64,000 bases of DNA, taken from Salvia splendens. Lineage: Eukaryota; Streptophyta; Magnoliopsida; Lamiales; Lamiaceae. A program made the translations under genes and the position numbers. The notes beneath the pieces are model-generated. The model saw only the letters and a list, made by a program, of their open reading frames with translations. It had not been told where the DNA came from and did no database searches. The stretch lies in NCBI RefSeq assembly GCF_004379255.2, contig NC_056041.1, forward strand, positions 5,270,001 through 5,334,000. Reading direction: 5' to 3'. Below, in pieces: positions 1-11,600 of the stretch (position 1 is the first letter of the stretch; each line of letters begins with the position of its first letter).

Positions 1-1
1 C

Positions 2-1345
2 CGAGCAGATACCTTAAGTAAGTTGGCCTCAGATCCGAGCTCAAAGGCGGAAGAATTAATGCATCGAAGCATTGATGAAGCCGAGGTGCATTCAGTATCC
101 AGCTCGCCGAACTGGATGACGCCGATCTTGCAGTATCTGGATCAAGGACAATTGCCCGAGGATAAGAGAGAAGCTCGGAAGATCACGTGCCGAGCACTTC
201 GGTACGAACTTCATGAAGGAGTCCTCTTTAGAAAGTCTTACCTCCAGCCGTTATTGCGGTGCGTAGGACCAGAAGAGACGGACTACATTCTCAGAGAAGT
301 TCATGAAGGATCGTGCGGCAGCCACATCGGAGCTAGAGCTTTAGCTAAAAAAGTTCTAAGATGGGGATATTATTGGCCAACCTTGGTACAAGAAGCAGTG
401 CAGCTCGTCAAGACCTGCCCGAAGTGCCAAATCCATGCAAATATCCCAAGGATGCCGCAAACCGATCTATCCACTATGCAGAGCCCTTGGCCTTTCATGC
501 AATGGGGCATAGACATAGTGGGACCACTTCCTCAAGCTCCTCGGCAAATGAAATTCCTAATCGTTGCCGTGGACTACTTTACGAAGTGGGTGGAAGCTGA
601 ACCATTAGCTACGATAACGAGTTCGAAGGCATTGGATTTCGTCTGGAAGAACATAGTGTGCCGATTTGGCATACCCCACATCCTCATCTCGGATAACGGG
701 ACTCAGTTCACCGACAAGACGTTCAAGAATTGGTGCCAAGAGCTGAATATTCAACAGCGGTTCACTTCGGTCTCTCATCCACAAGCAAACGGACAAACGG
801 AGGTAACAAATCGTATCCTGGTGAAAGGGTTAAAAGCTCGGTTAGAACAAGCCAAAGGACAATGGGTAGAAAATCTCCCTCAAGTCCTATGGTCCTACCG
901 AACTACACCCACAACCTCCAACGGTGAAACTCCGTACAGTCTGGTATACGGCACTGAAGCTGTGATTCCGGTGGAGATCGGCGTACCCAGTCCCCGAACT
1001 CTAAATTTCTCCTCAGAAATGAATGACGACGGACTGAGAGCCGAGCTAGATCTTGCCGAAGAAAGAAGAGAATTGGCATGCATAAAAGCAGCCAAGTACA
1101 AGGAGCAAGTAGCCCGGTATTACAACCAAAAGGTGAAGAAGCTGCAAATTCAAGTGGGAGATCTCGTCCTGAGAAACAACGAAGTAAGCCGAGCAGAAAA
1201 GCTGGGCAAGCTCGAACCCACATGGGAAGGTCCGTATCGGGTGTCAGAAGTCCTCGGCAAAGGGTCTTACAAATTGGCTCACATGTCAGGAGAACAGGTA
1301 CCCCGAACATGGCACATTTCCAATCTCAAAAAGTTCCATTTGTAA
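2..1345 (+). CDS. Ty3/gypsy polyprotein C-terminus: RNase H tail and integrase (partial)
   Basis: Integrase inserts retrotransposon cDNA into chromosomes. The frame is open from base 2, and its first residues (ADTLSKLAS) are the usual end of the RNase H domain, so the ATG at 23 is internal and not a real start. Numbered from that Met, the zinc-binding HHCC residues are H94, H101, C132 and C135. The catalytic triad is D164, D224 and E260, with exactly 35 residues between D224 and E260. A GPY-like segment (WEGPYRVSEV) near residue 400 precedes the stop. No chromodomain follows. All catalytic residues are present and there is no internal stop, so this part could be functional. The rest of the polyprotein is outside the window. 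Confidence 0.93.
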   Translation, partial: RADTLSKLASDPSSKAEELMHRSIDEAEVHSVSSSPNWMTPILQYLDQGQLPEDKREARKITCRALRYELHEGVLFRKSYLQPLLRCVGPEETDYILREVHEGSCGSHIGARALAKKVLRWGYYWPTLVQEAVQLVKTCPKCQIHANIPRMPQTDLSTMQSPWPFMQWGIDIVGPLPQAPRQMKFLIVAVDYFTKWVEAEPLATITSSKALDFVWKNIVCRFGIPHILISDNGTQFTDKTFKNWCQELNIQQRFTSVSHPQANGQTEVTNRILVKGLKARLEQAKGQWVENLPQVLWSYRTTPTTSNGETPYSLVYGTEAVIPVEIGVPSPRTLNFSSEMNDDGLRAELDLAEERRELACIKAAKYKEQVARYYNQKVKKLQIQVGDLVLRNNEVSRAEKLGKLEPTWEGPYRVSEVLGKGSYKLAHMSGEQVPRTWHISNLKKFHL

Positions 1346-1562
1346 GAGACAGTCCGGTCAGTCTGTCTTGTGTCTAGTTCGGTCCTAAGGTTATGTGCGT
1401 TTTTTGTCTCTGTGCTTTATTTGGCTTACTTGGTCTTTTTTTGTCTCTGTGCGTTTTTGTCTGTCTGTTTCGTCTGTCTCTGTGCGTGTCGTCTCTTACA
1501 AATGTTACTGAGGCATCTTGTTCTTCGAAGGCTGATCCCCTTCTTAGAACATATACAAGCTA

Positions 1563-1918
1563 AACGATTGTGAGTCAAAGCTTCTACAGAAGATACAAGA
1601 CTACAATTCAGCTTAAACAAGCAGTTCGTCCGAAACGAGCTGCAACAAGCCAACGATTGTAAGTCAAAGCTTCTACAGAAGATACAAGACCACAATTCAG
1701 CTTAAACAAGCAGTTCGTCCGAAACGAGCTGCAACAAGCCAACGATTGTAAGTCAAAGCTTCTACAGAAGATACAAGACCACAATTCAGCTTAAACAAGC
1801 AGTTCGTCTGAAACGAGCTGCAACAAGCCCACGATTGTGCGTCAAAGCTTCTAAAGAGGATACAAGACCACAATTCAGCTTAAACAAGCACTTCGTCTGA
1901 AACGAACTGCAACAAAAG
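1563..1918 (+). repeat. 89-bp tandem repeat, four copies, in the retrotransposon spacer
   Basis: Four head-to-tail copies with an exact 89-bp period: the shared ACGATTGT core falls at 1564, 1653, 1742 and 1831. Copies 1-3 are nearly identical and copy 4 carries several substitutions. The array lies between the integrase stop and the 3' LTR. Such arrays are known in Tat-lineage elements. Confidence 0.9.
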
Positions 1919-2100
1919 TCCAATTCTCGCGATAAAACTTGCCTGAATTAGGACTAGGGAAAGTCCGATCCACGCGATAAAACTCGCCGAATTAGGACAA
2001 GGGAAAGTCCGATCCCCAAATTAGGACAACGGAAAGTTCGATCCGAGCGATAAAACTCGCCAAATTAGGACACAAACCAAGTCCGGTCAAAGAAGAGTTC
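1919..2100 (+). repeat. Degenerate short repeats, gypsy spacer
   Basis: Three to four imperfect copies of a unit containing CGATAAAACTCGCC, AATTAGGAC and GGAAAGTCCGATCC follow the 89-bp array directly. Copies vary in length, one being cut short near 2015. This is a second, unrelated minisatellite in the same retrotransposon spacer. Confidence 0.75.
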
Positions 2101-2177
2101 ACTTCATGAGACCGTGGACAAACATCAACTTACCCCATACTTTTATCCAGAATGCCGAAGTGATTCACTTCTCTTTT

Positions 2178-2189
2178 CGGGGGGGGTAG
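2178..2189 (+). promoter_or_regulatory. Polypurine tract (plus-strand primer)
   Basis: A run of eight to nine G residues followed by TAG sits immediately 5' of the LTR TG. This is where the plus-strand primer of reverse transcription is expected. Confidence 0.75.
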
Positions 2190-2835
2190 TGATGGAGTAC
2201 GTACTAAACAAGCCCAACAGCAGTAAAGCCCAAGACAGAGTATCAGTTCGGCATGACTAAAGAGTATCAGTCCGGCGTGACTAAAGAGTTCAGTTCGGCA
2301 CAACCAAAGAGTTCGGCCCCAGCCTACAGCTCGGTGAAAGCCAACTCATCAAGCTCTGCTCTCAGGTCGGCATCAAGCTCTACTCTCAGATCGGCAAAAG
2401 CTGCTCGGCAATAATTCAGCAGTTCGGTCTCAGTATTCGACCGAACTAGGAGATAGTGGACTCTTGCAAGATTTCCACCTCCACTACACCGACGATCTAT
2501 TTAGTGGTGTCAAGCAGTCATTAACTCATGCAGGATAGTGGACCCATGCAAGGTCGCCACGATCTCCACGACATCCACTACCTAATAAATGCTGCATGCC
2601 ACGATCTTGGTTCACTGTATAAATAGAACCTAGGTCAGATAGATAACTTCTTCTGTTAAATTCTAAAAAGCTCTCTAGAGAGAATATCATAAAGCAGGCC
2701 AGTGTTGTAAGCTGTAATTCGCAGATCAAGCAATACAAACCTGCCCCCATTTCTCCCCGTGGACGTAGATTTACCTCAGTAAATCGAACCACGTAAAATC
2801 TCTGTGTTGATCTTCATTTATTTCCTGCATTTACA
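2190..2835 (+). repeat. 3' LTR of the gypsy element
   Basis: The LTR starts with TGATGGAG directly after the polypurine tract and is read to the CA at 2834-2835, about 646 bp. It contains several CAGTTCGGC-type short repeats and a TATAAATA box at 2618-2625. The right boundary rests on the TG...CA rule only, because the 5' LTR is not in the window. Confidence 0.7.
2618..2625 (+). promoter_or_regulatory. TATA box of the LTR promoter
   Basis: TATAAATA in the 3' half of the LTR, about 215 bp before its end. In the 5' LTR copy this would drive element transcription. Confidence 0.65.
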
Positions 2836-4744
2836 AACATCAAAAATTCGCCGATTCATCAGTTGGAGATTTTTAAGGAGAGAAGGAGATAATGGGATTG
2901 GGAGAAATTTATTTGTCGAAGTAGTTGATTGCAAATTTGGAATAAATAATTGATTTTTTAGCTTCTCAAAATTGGACTCAAAAGAAAGAAATAAAATGTG
3001 TTTTGGGCTCATAACAATTGAGTTTCGAATTGGGCTAGGAAAGAATAATTGTTTGGCTAAAAAAAATGAAATGCTTCTCTCGACAAATAAGTAAAGGTGA
3101 AAAAATTTTCATAGGCGTAAACGACGTCTTTTCGAGAACAAAAAAGTATAAAAAATCGGGGTGTTATATCCTAAGACCATTTCGGACACCATAATGTTGA
3201 TTTGGCTTTGCTAAATACCAACTAGCCTTTTTTTCATTAATCTATAAATGATTACATAAATAAATGTTATACAGTTATGTAAGTAACAGCCCTCGATCTA
3301 TATTATAGTTATGTGTACTAGATCTTTTTTTTAAATGTCGATTACTTTTTCTACAAACTAATTATAACTACATTTTATTAAAAATATCTCAAATTATTGT
3401 AATATCATTAAAATCTTGAACTGGTCCCAAGATCATTTTGGACACCAGAATGTTGATTTGGCTTGCTACATACCACCGAACCTTTCATTAATCTAGACAT
3501 GATACGTAAATAAATGTTACACAGTTAATTTGATTCTACTCTATATCTTAATTTTTATTAACATCATTATTTATAATAAAGAGAATTAAAGCTTCCTTTA
3601 TTTTTCATTTGAAGTCATAATGAACATGAACAAATAGGCCATTGGATATATAATTTACAAAATTAATAACGACAGTAAGAACTTTTTATGTTATTAAAAT
3701 CAAAATAAAATGTACAATATAAATAAATCAAATCAATGACGGTGCTCAGAGATGAAGTTTATGCAACGTATAAGAGGGTTCTATGAATTAAAAATTGCAA
3801 TAATCCTTTAGTACAAAAACATATTCTCCTCAATAAGTCAATATCAACTTCATATATAATCCACATGGATATTCATATGCATTTGTCAAGTGTAAACCAA
3901 ATATAATTAATGATACTTTTATCAATGACAAAATAATAGGACCCAAATTCTTGACTTATTATGACCGTGGGTCTTAGCCTAACGCGTTCAGACTTTTTGA
4001 TGCCGGTGATTTAACTCCATTCGTTGACCTCACTGACTTATTGAGTCAATACTTTTATTCCAATTCTCATAAATAACTATGGTTATATTTCATATCAATG
4101 TCTCGTGATAATAATATACTATTATAAGGTGAAGCAAAATGAAGGGAGAATGACGTGCTCGGATTTTATTCCCAATCACATCCGAGGAAAGTTACACAGC
4201 CCTACAATACATGTGAAAAGAGTAATATAAATATATATTTTTCATCAAAGAGAAAAAAAAAACATATTTGGAGGTAAAAAAGTTTCACAAGATCATTTAA
4301 AAAGACACCTAATACGAACAACTATCTTAAAGGGTAGTGCCCGGACTTTCCTTTTCTACCAAGAAAATTGTGTGACAAGTTAGTCAAAGTTAGAAGGTTG
4401 TCTAGAAATTATCAAAAGAATCGATACTACTTACTGAGTTATACAAAAGTGAACTTCATATCGCTTCTTTTTTTTACCTCTTTTGCATGTGGGTGGGATA
4501 GCTCTCGCCTTTTGGTTGTTGTGTTGTTAGTTGTCTCTTTTTGTTGCTTTGCTGATGGAAGCTGTATTGGTCTTAGTTTTGCCGGTCGCTTCTCTTTTAT
4601 CTTGATTCTTGGCTAGATATTTATCTTGTTGTTTAGATATCATTGTTTTGGTAATCTTGTACCTCGTTTTTAGTTGAGTTAAACTTTGTACTTTTAATGC
4701 TCACCATCTTTTGTGGTTTGAAACTTTTATCCAACAAAGAAAAA
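2836..4744. other. Intergenic, AT-rich; contains a 110-bp direct repeat
   Basis: No gene is recognisable. Two diverged copies of a segment of about 110 bp lie at about 3172-3284 and 3428-3533. They share GGACACCA, ATGTTGATTTGGCTT, TTTCATTAATCTA and TAAATAAATGTTA. Their origin is unknown; they may be parts of an old repeat. Confidence 0.6.
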
Positions 4745-5058
4745 TACTCCCTCTATACACGGAAAATAGACAAAAATGTGAATGACTGGTTTTAAAGTAT
4801 AATTGGTTAAGTAAGAGAGATATGGGAAAAGTAAGAAAGAGGGTAAATATAGTGAAATGAGTGTTAGTGGATTGTTGAGATATAGGAAAAGTAAGAAAGA
4901 GGGTAAAGGTAGTGAAATGAGTGTTAGTGGATTGTTGGGTTCATATTTAGAATGATGTGTAGAGTTAGTATTGTTTGAAAACTTTTCTTTTTGAACTTAG
5001 TCTATTTGTGGATAGACCAAAATGCCATAACTTATCTATTTTTCGTGGATAGAGAGTA
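4745..5058. mobile_element. Stowaway-like MITE with internal 60-bp duplication
   Basis: The ends form a terminal inverted repeat: TACTCCCTCTATACACGG on the left and the complement of TCGTGGATAGAGAGTA on the right, with TA at both outer edges as expected of Tc1/mariner-type MITEs. Inside, a block containing GTAAGAAAGAGGGTAAA and AGTGAAATGAGTGTTAGTGG is present twice in tandem with a 60-bp period (about 4822-4937). There is no coding capacity. Confidence 0.82.
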
Positions 5059-5642
5059 TAAACAAATAACTTTGCATAATATTGCACAAAAATGTACTCC
5101 ATTATCAAGTACCAACACAGGCAATGGCTCTAAGATTCTCTTTCCGGTGAAAAAAATTTCAACAAGGCATACTCTAAAAAAAACAGAGCTTATGCACATG
5201 GAGCTTTTGAATATGACAAATACTTACACTCAAGCAGAATGAAACACAAATTATTAGCTACCCTCAACCTTGTTCCTGTGCTACCAACGTCTACCTCTTT
5301 TCTTTCATGGATTCTTGAGTCAAGCAACACACTGTTAGCATGCTGGTTCGAACCAAAGGTTGAACACGGTTAATAAACAAGAACATGGTCTCGTTCTTTC
5401 TCCATGAAGAAACATCCATTTCCTCGTATCCGGGAGTTGCCAGTTTCCAGTTTATACATTGTAGAGCCTCACTTGGACTAGCCATCAAAATTTCAGATCC
5501 AGTCCATCATCAGCCCTCACTGTTGAGTGGATCAAGTTATGTCAAAAGCATTCTGGGACTTTGGTAAGAACCCAGCACAAGATTGTATGCCCTTCCGGTG
5601 ATCCTTAATTCAAACATATGGATTCCATCCGGAGGAGTCCCT
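5059..5642. other. 3' flank / 3' UTR side of the DnaJ-TPR gene
   Basis: No convincing separate gene. The part next to 5642 is downstream of the DnaJ-TPR stop codon on the minus strand and probably includes its 3' UTR. Short open frames here have no recognisable domain. Confidence 0.4.
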
Positions 5643-8600
5643 TTATGATTGCCAATGGGAGTGGCTTCTCTCGGCCCCTCTAGCAGAGTTTCTGTATGAT
5701 CTTCCAGCCTCTTGCCATTGCTTCCTAGAATTACTCCTCTCGAATGTGTGGCTTTGGAAATCTGAGAAATTTTTCGAGCTGTTATTTCCATTGCGGGAAT
5801 TTCGCATCTCCTCTCCCAGATCATAACGTGAGCGCTGCAAGTGGAATGCGTTAAGCCACGGCAATGAATTCAAGATAATAGCGGGAACCCAAAACAAGTT
5901 CAGGACTGAAAGCCAACAGGCTTTCGATATACAGGGTGACTGCCCATCTAGAACAACTATCCTAGTGCTTAACAGATAATTATGCCCGTAAATTTAACAC
6001 CTAACTACTTCTTTTGAAGACCTTAGCATTCAAATAAATCGTGGAAACTGATCAAATATGCGGGCAGCGGTCAGTTGAGATATTTAAAATCAATACCTTT
6101 GTAGGGTCTGAAAGTACAGCATATGCCTCTCCAATTATTTTGAAGAGTCTGTCTGCATCTTTATAAACCTCCTCTGCTATTTCCTTCCATATGGGATCAT
6201 CTGAATTGTCATTTCTTGCCAAAGAGTGGGCAGCCTACACCAGTTGACAATATACTTAATCATCTGCCCAGAAAACAGTAAAGAAAACAAAAAGGAAGCA
6301 TATTGAGACCTTGTCGGGGTGATATTTTAATGCAGCTTTGCGATAAGCCTTCTTAATATCGGATGCTGGAGCAGAAGGGTCAACCCCACTGGAATTGAAG
6401 AAGAGATCAGTCAATTTATTGAATAAGATGCTTATATTAATTTGTACAAAAGATACAAGTATAAAGTTGCGCTTCTCAGCACCTCAACTGTACATAATAA
6501 TACCAGAAATATGATATGATTTCATTCCACAAAAGCGCAGGTGCATAAAAAAGTTTAATGGAAGACAAAGAGTACAAAGTAACAATGGTTCCCAAACAAA
6601 ACAAAAATGAGCTAAAGAACCCCACAACAGAGCCTAAGGGTAAAGAAATTCTTGACATTTCTATGGTTTGAAACCAACCAAGCAAAATTCAGTCTTGGTC
6701 AGTAATAACTAATAACAAAAATCAATAAGCTCCATAGGCAGAGTTAAATTGTCACTGCAAGAATGTAGAATATATGCTGCTAAACAATGGGTACATATCT
6801 ATTCTATAATCTAAAACCACAAAACAAATAAATAAATACTAGATAAGAATGAGAACTTACAGAATGAGGTACATATTGAGTGGAGTCTCATTCCTAGTGA
6901 ACTCTTCCATTTCTAAAAGTTTCAGTCTAGCTTGTCTTAGCTCATTCGCAAGATCAGCTTTATCAGATTTAACAGATGGATTCATCTCCTTGTCCACTTC
7001 TTGAGATAGTAGATGTATAAGATTTTGCAGATCAGCAACTGCTTGCCCATAATCTCTAATCATTTCATATATTGCAGCTCGCCTAGAGATGGCCTACACA
7101 TTTTACAAAAATATCATCATAAGGTAACCAAGAATATTTAGAAACATTCATAATGATTAATCAAAATTTAAACTCGAATCTCTTCGAAATGCTTTGTCAA
7201 TAAGTAGTAGCAAAATGTTATACTACAAGTTACTTCTCCTGAAGTAATGAGTTTACTGGTACCAAATTATGCATTAGCACTTTGATTTAACATAAAAGCA
7301 CTGCTAGGATGCTTATCAATATAGATACAGTTGCATATATGGAAGGGCTTTAGTACATCAGTTTTTTTTTATCTAAAAGGACTATTCAGATGTAAAAACT
7401 TGTACGGAATTCTAGATTACCTAATAAGGCATGTGACTCAAACCAAAGTAGATGTGCCTTCCCTAGTAGATTTTACAATTGGGACCACAAAATATTTATG
7501 AATGAATATAATTCCTACATTATACACAGGGGCAATCAAATGGACAATATTAACGACAGACGAATTTGAACTCATCATCAATAATTTAAATGCAAACCTT
7601 GTAATAATTTCTATCTAGGGCAATGGCTAGACAGCAGTCTGCAATGGCATCTAAAGGTTGGCCCATTGATCGATATGCAGCAGCACGGTTACAAAAACAT
7701 ATAGCCGTGAAAGGGCGTGATTCAACGGAACATGATATTGCAGCAGTGTAATGCTCAACTGCCTCTGAATGCTTTCCCGATTTGTATGCCTCATTTCCTG
7801 CAGCCTAAACAGAAAAAAATTAATCTAATGGATAGAAACGAATTTCATATACAAGCAAAGAGGACAAGGAAATAGAAAAAAGTTCAGGGTCCAGCAAGGC
7901 ACACGGCAGAGGCAGACTTGACTAATTATCTACTACTAATTCATATTATAGTGAGTTTAATATCAGGTTTACATAAAAGAGAAAAAAATTATATTTTCTG
8001 GGAGACAAAAGAACATGACACCATAAAGTTCACAGCAGGAATGCTATCACCCAGATCCTAGTAAAATGTGGTCAACATGCACTTAAACTGTTAAAGTGCT
8101 GGAGAAGTTACATTTATTAATTATATGGTAAGCAATAACTAAGCAACCTCATGAGATTCTGACTTGTGATTGTTCTGACATAATTTTGTTGTAAGTTAAT
8201 CAAATAATATTATAATAGTTTCATTCTTATTTCAATTTGATCTTTTTTGACAGAAACCCTTGTGGTTCCAGTTAATAGATCCACTAACATGAACAAGAAA
8301 TTGATACAGTTTTAGTGTAAATCTAGAAAAAATAGTTCAAGTTTGGCAGCTTATAGAAGGTATTCTTTTATTTTTTCTTATTATGCTTTTCTTTGCAGAA
8401 AGGGAATAAACAAGATTCCAAGTATGGTGAGATAGAATCAAACCACACTCATATCATATACATACATTGTGCGTCTTGTCGAAAATTGTTTACCGAAAAA
8501 ATCAAGAACTACTCACCTTATGGTGTAGCAGCTCACGTATAGTTCCAGCCAGTGGAATCATGGACTCCAAGGTTCTACTGCCACTGCAAAGAGTAAAGTT

Positions 8601-11600
8601 GGTAAAATAGTTATAATCAAACATAGCCATGTGCATAAGCAATCCTATAGCGTATTGTACAAATTAAAAGAATACCATTCGATAAGAGACAATTGTTCAT
8701 CTTGCTTCTTCAGGAATGTGCGGGCTTCCTCCAACCTCCCTAAGTAGAAATAAGATTTCACGATAAGAGACGAGCACCAGGCCCTGAAAGGAGCCCTCTT
8801 CGAGTCAAAACCATGCGTGTTCACGAAGTGGCTTTCAAAAGCAGGTGCCAGAAAGTTGGACTCCACAGAACCAAGAAGTTGCTCACAAAACCGTATCAGC
8901 TCTTCATAATTCTTCAGCTGTTAGTGGAATATGAGAAAAGCAATTTAGAGATATGACAAACAAAGGTCTTTTAGGTATATGTACCAGTTTCTTTTAAACA
9001 TGGATACATACAATAAGAAGAGCATCCACTTTCATTTGAAGCAATTTCTCAGAATAAGAGCTTATCATCAAACCGTCAGAAATAAAGTTAACAGCACAGG
9101 CTATGTCACTATTACTTCTTCGTCCCAGAAGTTCTGCAGCCTTGACCATGCAGTCTGTAACTTTCTGAAAGTGAATTGCACAAACAAACTTAGATCCTTG
9201 TGCATAATATGATCTGCACAATCAATAGTACACACTGGAGCCAAATTATGCTACCACAAGTAATGTGGGAACCGGTGAGAACTGGATATGGCTTGACAAA
9301 TGAGAGTTGTAATATAAAAATTAAACAAAATATTGCTGCAAAATTGGTCAAGAAGTTCCAACCACAATTTATCAAAATCATTCTAGACTGCGGAAATCAT
9401 GATAGTAAGTCATGAGTCGCAATATATTTACAAATGAACATAAAGAGGATTTCTAGAAGCTCTTAATACACTATAAGTCTTATCAAATATTGAACACCCT
9501 CAGATATTCAACCCCGTACTTTATGAAAAAAAATCAGCAAAACACACAAACACCTTCCTGTTGCAGATTTATATTAGCTTAATAGTCAACGCCTTCAGCA
9601 CAAATGAAGAATATATCTAGCTTAATAGTGAAGCCAGGAGAACAAAAACTGGGTTCTGAAACTAAGCCAGCAAATGGCCGAAAAGCCTCCAATATCAAAA
9701 GATGGTCGCAACACTGCCTCACACAATCATAATTACTCCCGCACTCCACAAAAGTTTTGTCACTTTCCATTTATAGCAGTAGGGCCAACATAATTCACCA
9801 CCTATTTTTAAAGTGGGGCCCTTATTCCACTCAGACATGAACACCATAAACCATTACTACAACCCCTGCCGTCCACAATGAAGCAAATATTTTGTGGAAG
9901 GAGGGAGAATTTAAAGTTTAAATACCTTTGCCTTCTCAAGACCCTCAGAAGCTTCCACTAAAAGCTTTCTGTCTGCACAGACATCAGATCCTGCTTGCAA
10001 ACACTTTGTAAAATGCACAGTTGCATTTTCAACATCCCCCAGGGTAAGGTAACAGCTGAATAGTCAAAACACAGTCACGCAAAGAGAAATATTGGTCATT
10101 GTGATTGAAGCATAGAAATAGTACATGCCTCTTCAACAAATTAATAGTAGTTCCTTAAGAAACTATAAGGCATTGAGTTTTTATTACTCCCTCCGTCCCC
10201 AAAGAATATGCACTTTGGGTACGGCACAGGTTTTAATGCAAAATTGGTAAAGTAAAAGAGAGGTAGAGAGAAAAAGTAATTAAAGTATTGTTAGTGGAGA
10301 ATTGGTCCCACCACTTTAGAGAGAAAAGAGTTTCCAAAATAGAAAAGTGCATATTCTTGTGGGACGGACCAAAAAGGAAAGATTGCATATTCTTGTGGGA
10401 CGGAGGGAGTATTATGTTTGGCCTTATTTGTGAAATAACTTGTAGAGAACATATACTCCATTTAACAAGGACTTTGAAACATTGATGATGAAAGTACATT
10501 TAGATACTGTTATAACAAAATCTATGATCCAACGAGAAAGGTAGAGAAAACTTAAATGAACATGGTATATTACAACTCTAGGGAATCACTTTTCAGCTAT
10601 AACTTATACGTAACTCAAACAAAATATGCTTCAAGATCTATGAATGAGACAAAACAAGATTTCTATGTTGTTGGGATTTACTATCTTGTTGATATAAAAG
10701 AATTTAGCCAAAAGAATGACTAAGATAAGAGCATAAATTCTTTCATCAATGTTTTATGATAATTCTCTTTTGTTTTTATTAAATTTTTTTTGGAGGGGGT
10801 TTATGGGTTCAACTGAATACTGGTTTAGCCCATAGATGCATATATTTACTTTTGCTCCCTTAATGGTAGACTAAACATTCTGAAATAAAAACAGAACATG
10901 GTACAAATTGCATATTTAAGATGGTACAATCACACAGACATTGCCTCACAGGAAAGAAGAGAGAAAGAAGAATCAAGAGTACTTTATTACCTTGCAGCTC
11001 GAGCCTGCACCTTCAGGAAACTTGGATCTAATTCAGTAGCTCTCCTACAATCTTCTAGTGCGTCTCTCAGTCTTCCAAGTGACACACGTGTTGCTGCACG
11101 ATTGCTGTAGCACAGCATTAGAGCCCTAAGACAGCTCCTAGATGTTTCATTTTGGGAAATACAATTAACTCCTTGAGTGTAATAGTCCTCAGCTTTTGAG
11201 AAGTCCCCTTTTGCATAGGCTTGATTACCCCTAGCACAAAAAAACAGAAGGAAGAACATTAATCAATAATTTTAGATAATTCTTGAAGGTAAAAAAATGT
11301 CATCATGTGAATTAAGATGAAAGGATGGCTGTCACACGCCATCAAATTGCAATACCATAGAAATTGCAGCAAATGGGAATAACTATCCGTACCTTAGCCG
11401 CCACTTTTCACAGGATTCTTGTGCTGCAATGGTAGCAGCTGTAGAATTGTCTTGTTTTGTTGCCAGTTCCAGAACTTGCTCTAACTTATCGCTTTTCTGT
11501 TTCAACAGAGTAGAGAAACTATCTTTCTGGCCTTGCTCGTGTAATGAGAATGAAGACCCAGGTACTTGAAATGAGGGTAGGTGGGATGTCCCGTGCAAAA

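Larger units (their letters stand above)
1..2835 (+). mobile_element. Ty3/gypsy LTR retrotransposon, 3' part (Tat-like)
   Basis: The element enters from the left edge of the window. In order it shows the end of RNase H, a complete integrase, a non-coding spacer with tandem repeats, a G-rich polypurine tract and a 3' LTR. The order RNase H then integrase marks Ty3/gypsy. A long repeat-bearing spacer between integrase and 3' LTR, and the absence of a chromodomain, fit the Tat/Retand group; that lineage call is an inference. The integrase frame is open to its stop, so the insertion may be fairly young. The 5' LTR, gag, protease and most of the reverse transcriptase lie outside the window. Confidence 0.88.

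Noticed and set aside
903..1310. 135-residue open frame on the minus strand
   Set aside because: It is the antisense shadow of the gypsy integrase, which has all catalytic residues on the plus strand.
1563..1918. Evenly spaced repeats resembling a CRISPR array
   Set aside because: The 89-bp units are directly contiguous with no unique spacers, and they lie in a plant retrotransposon.
5537..5824. 95-residue frame overlapping the last DnaJ-TPR exon
   Set aside because: Frame-of-exon joining gives RSRYDLGEEMR right after SDPTK, the normal J-domain end; the other frame does not.
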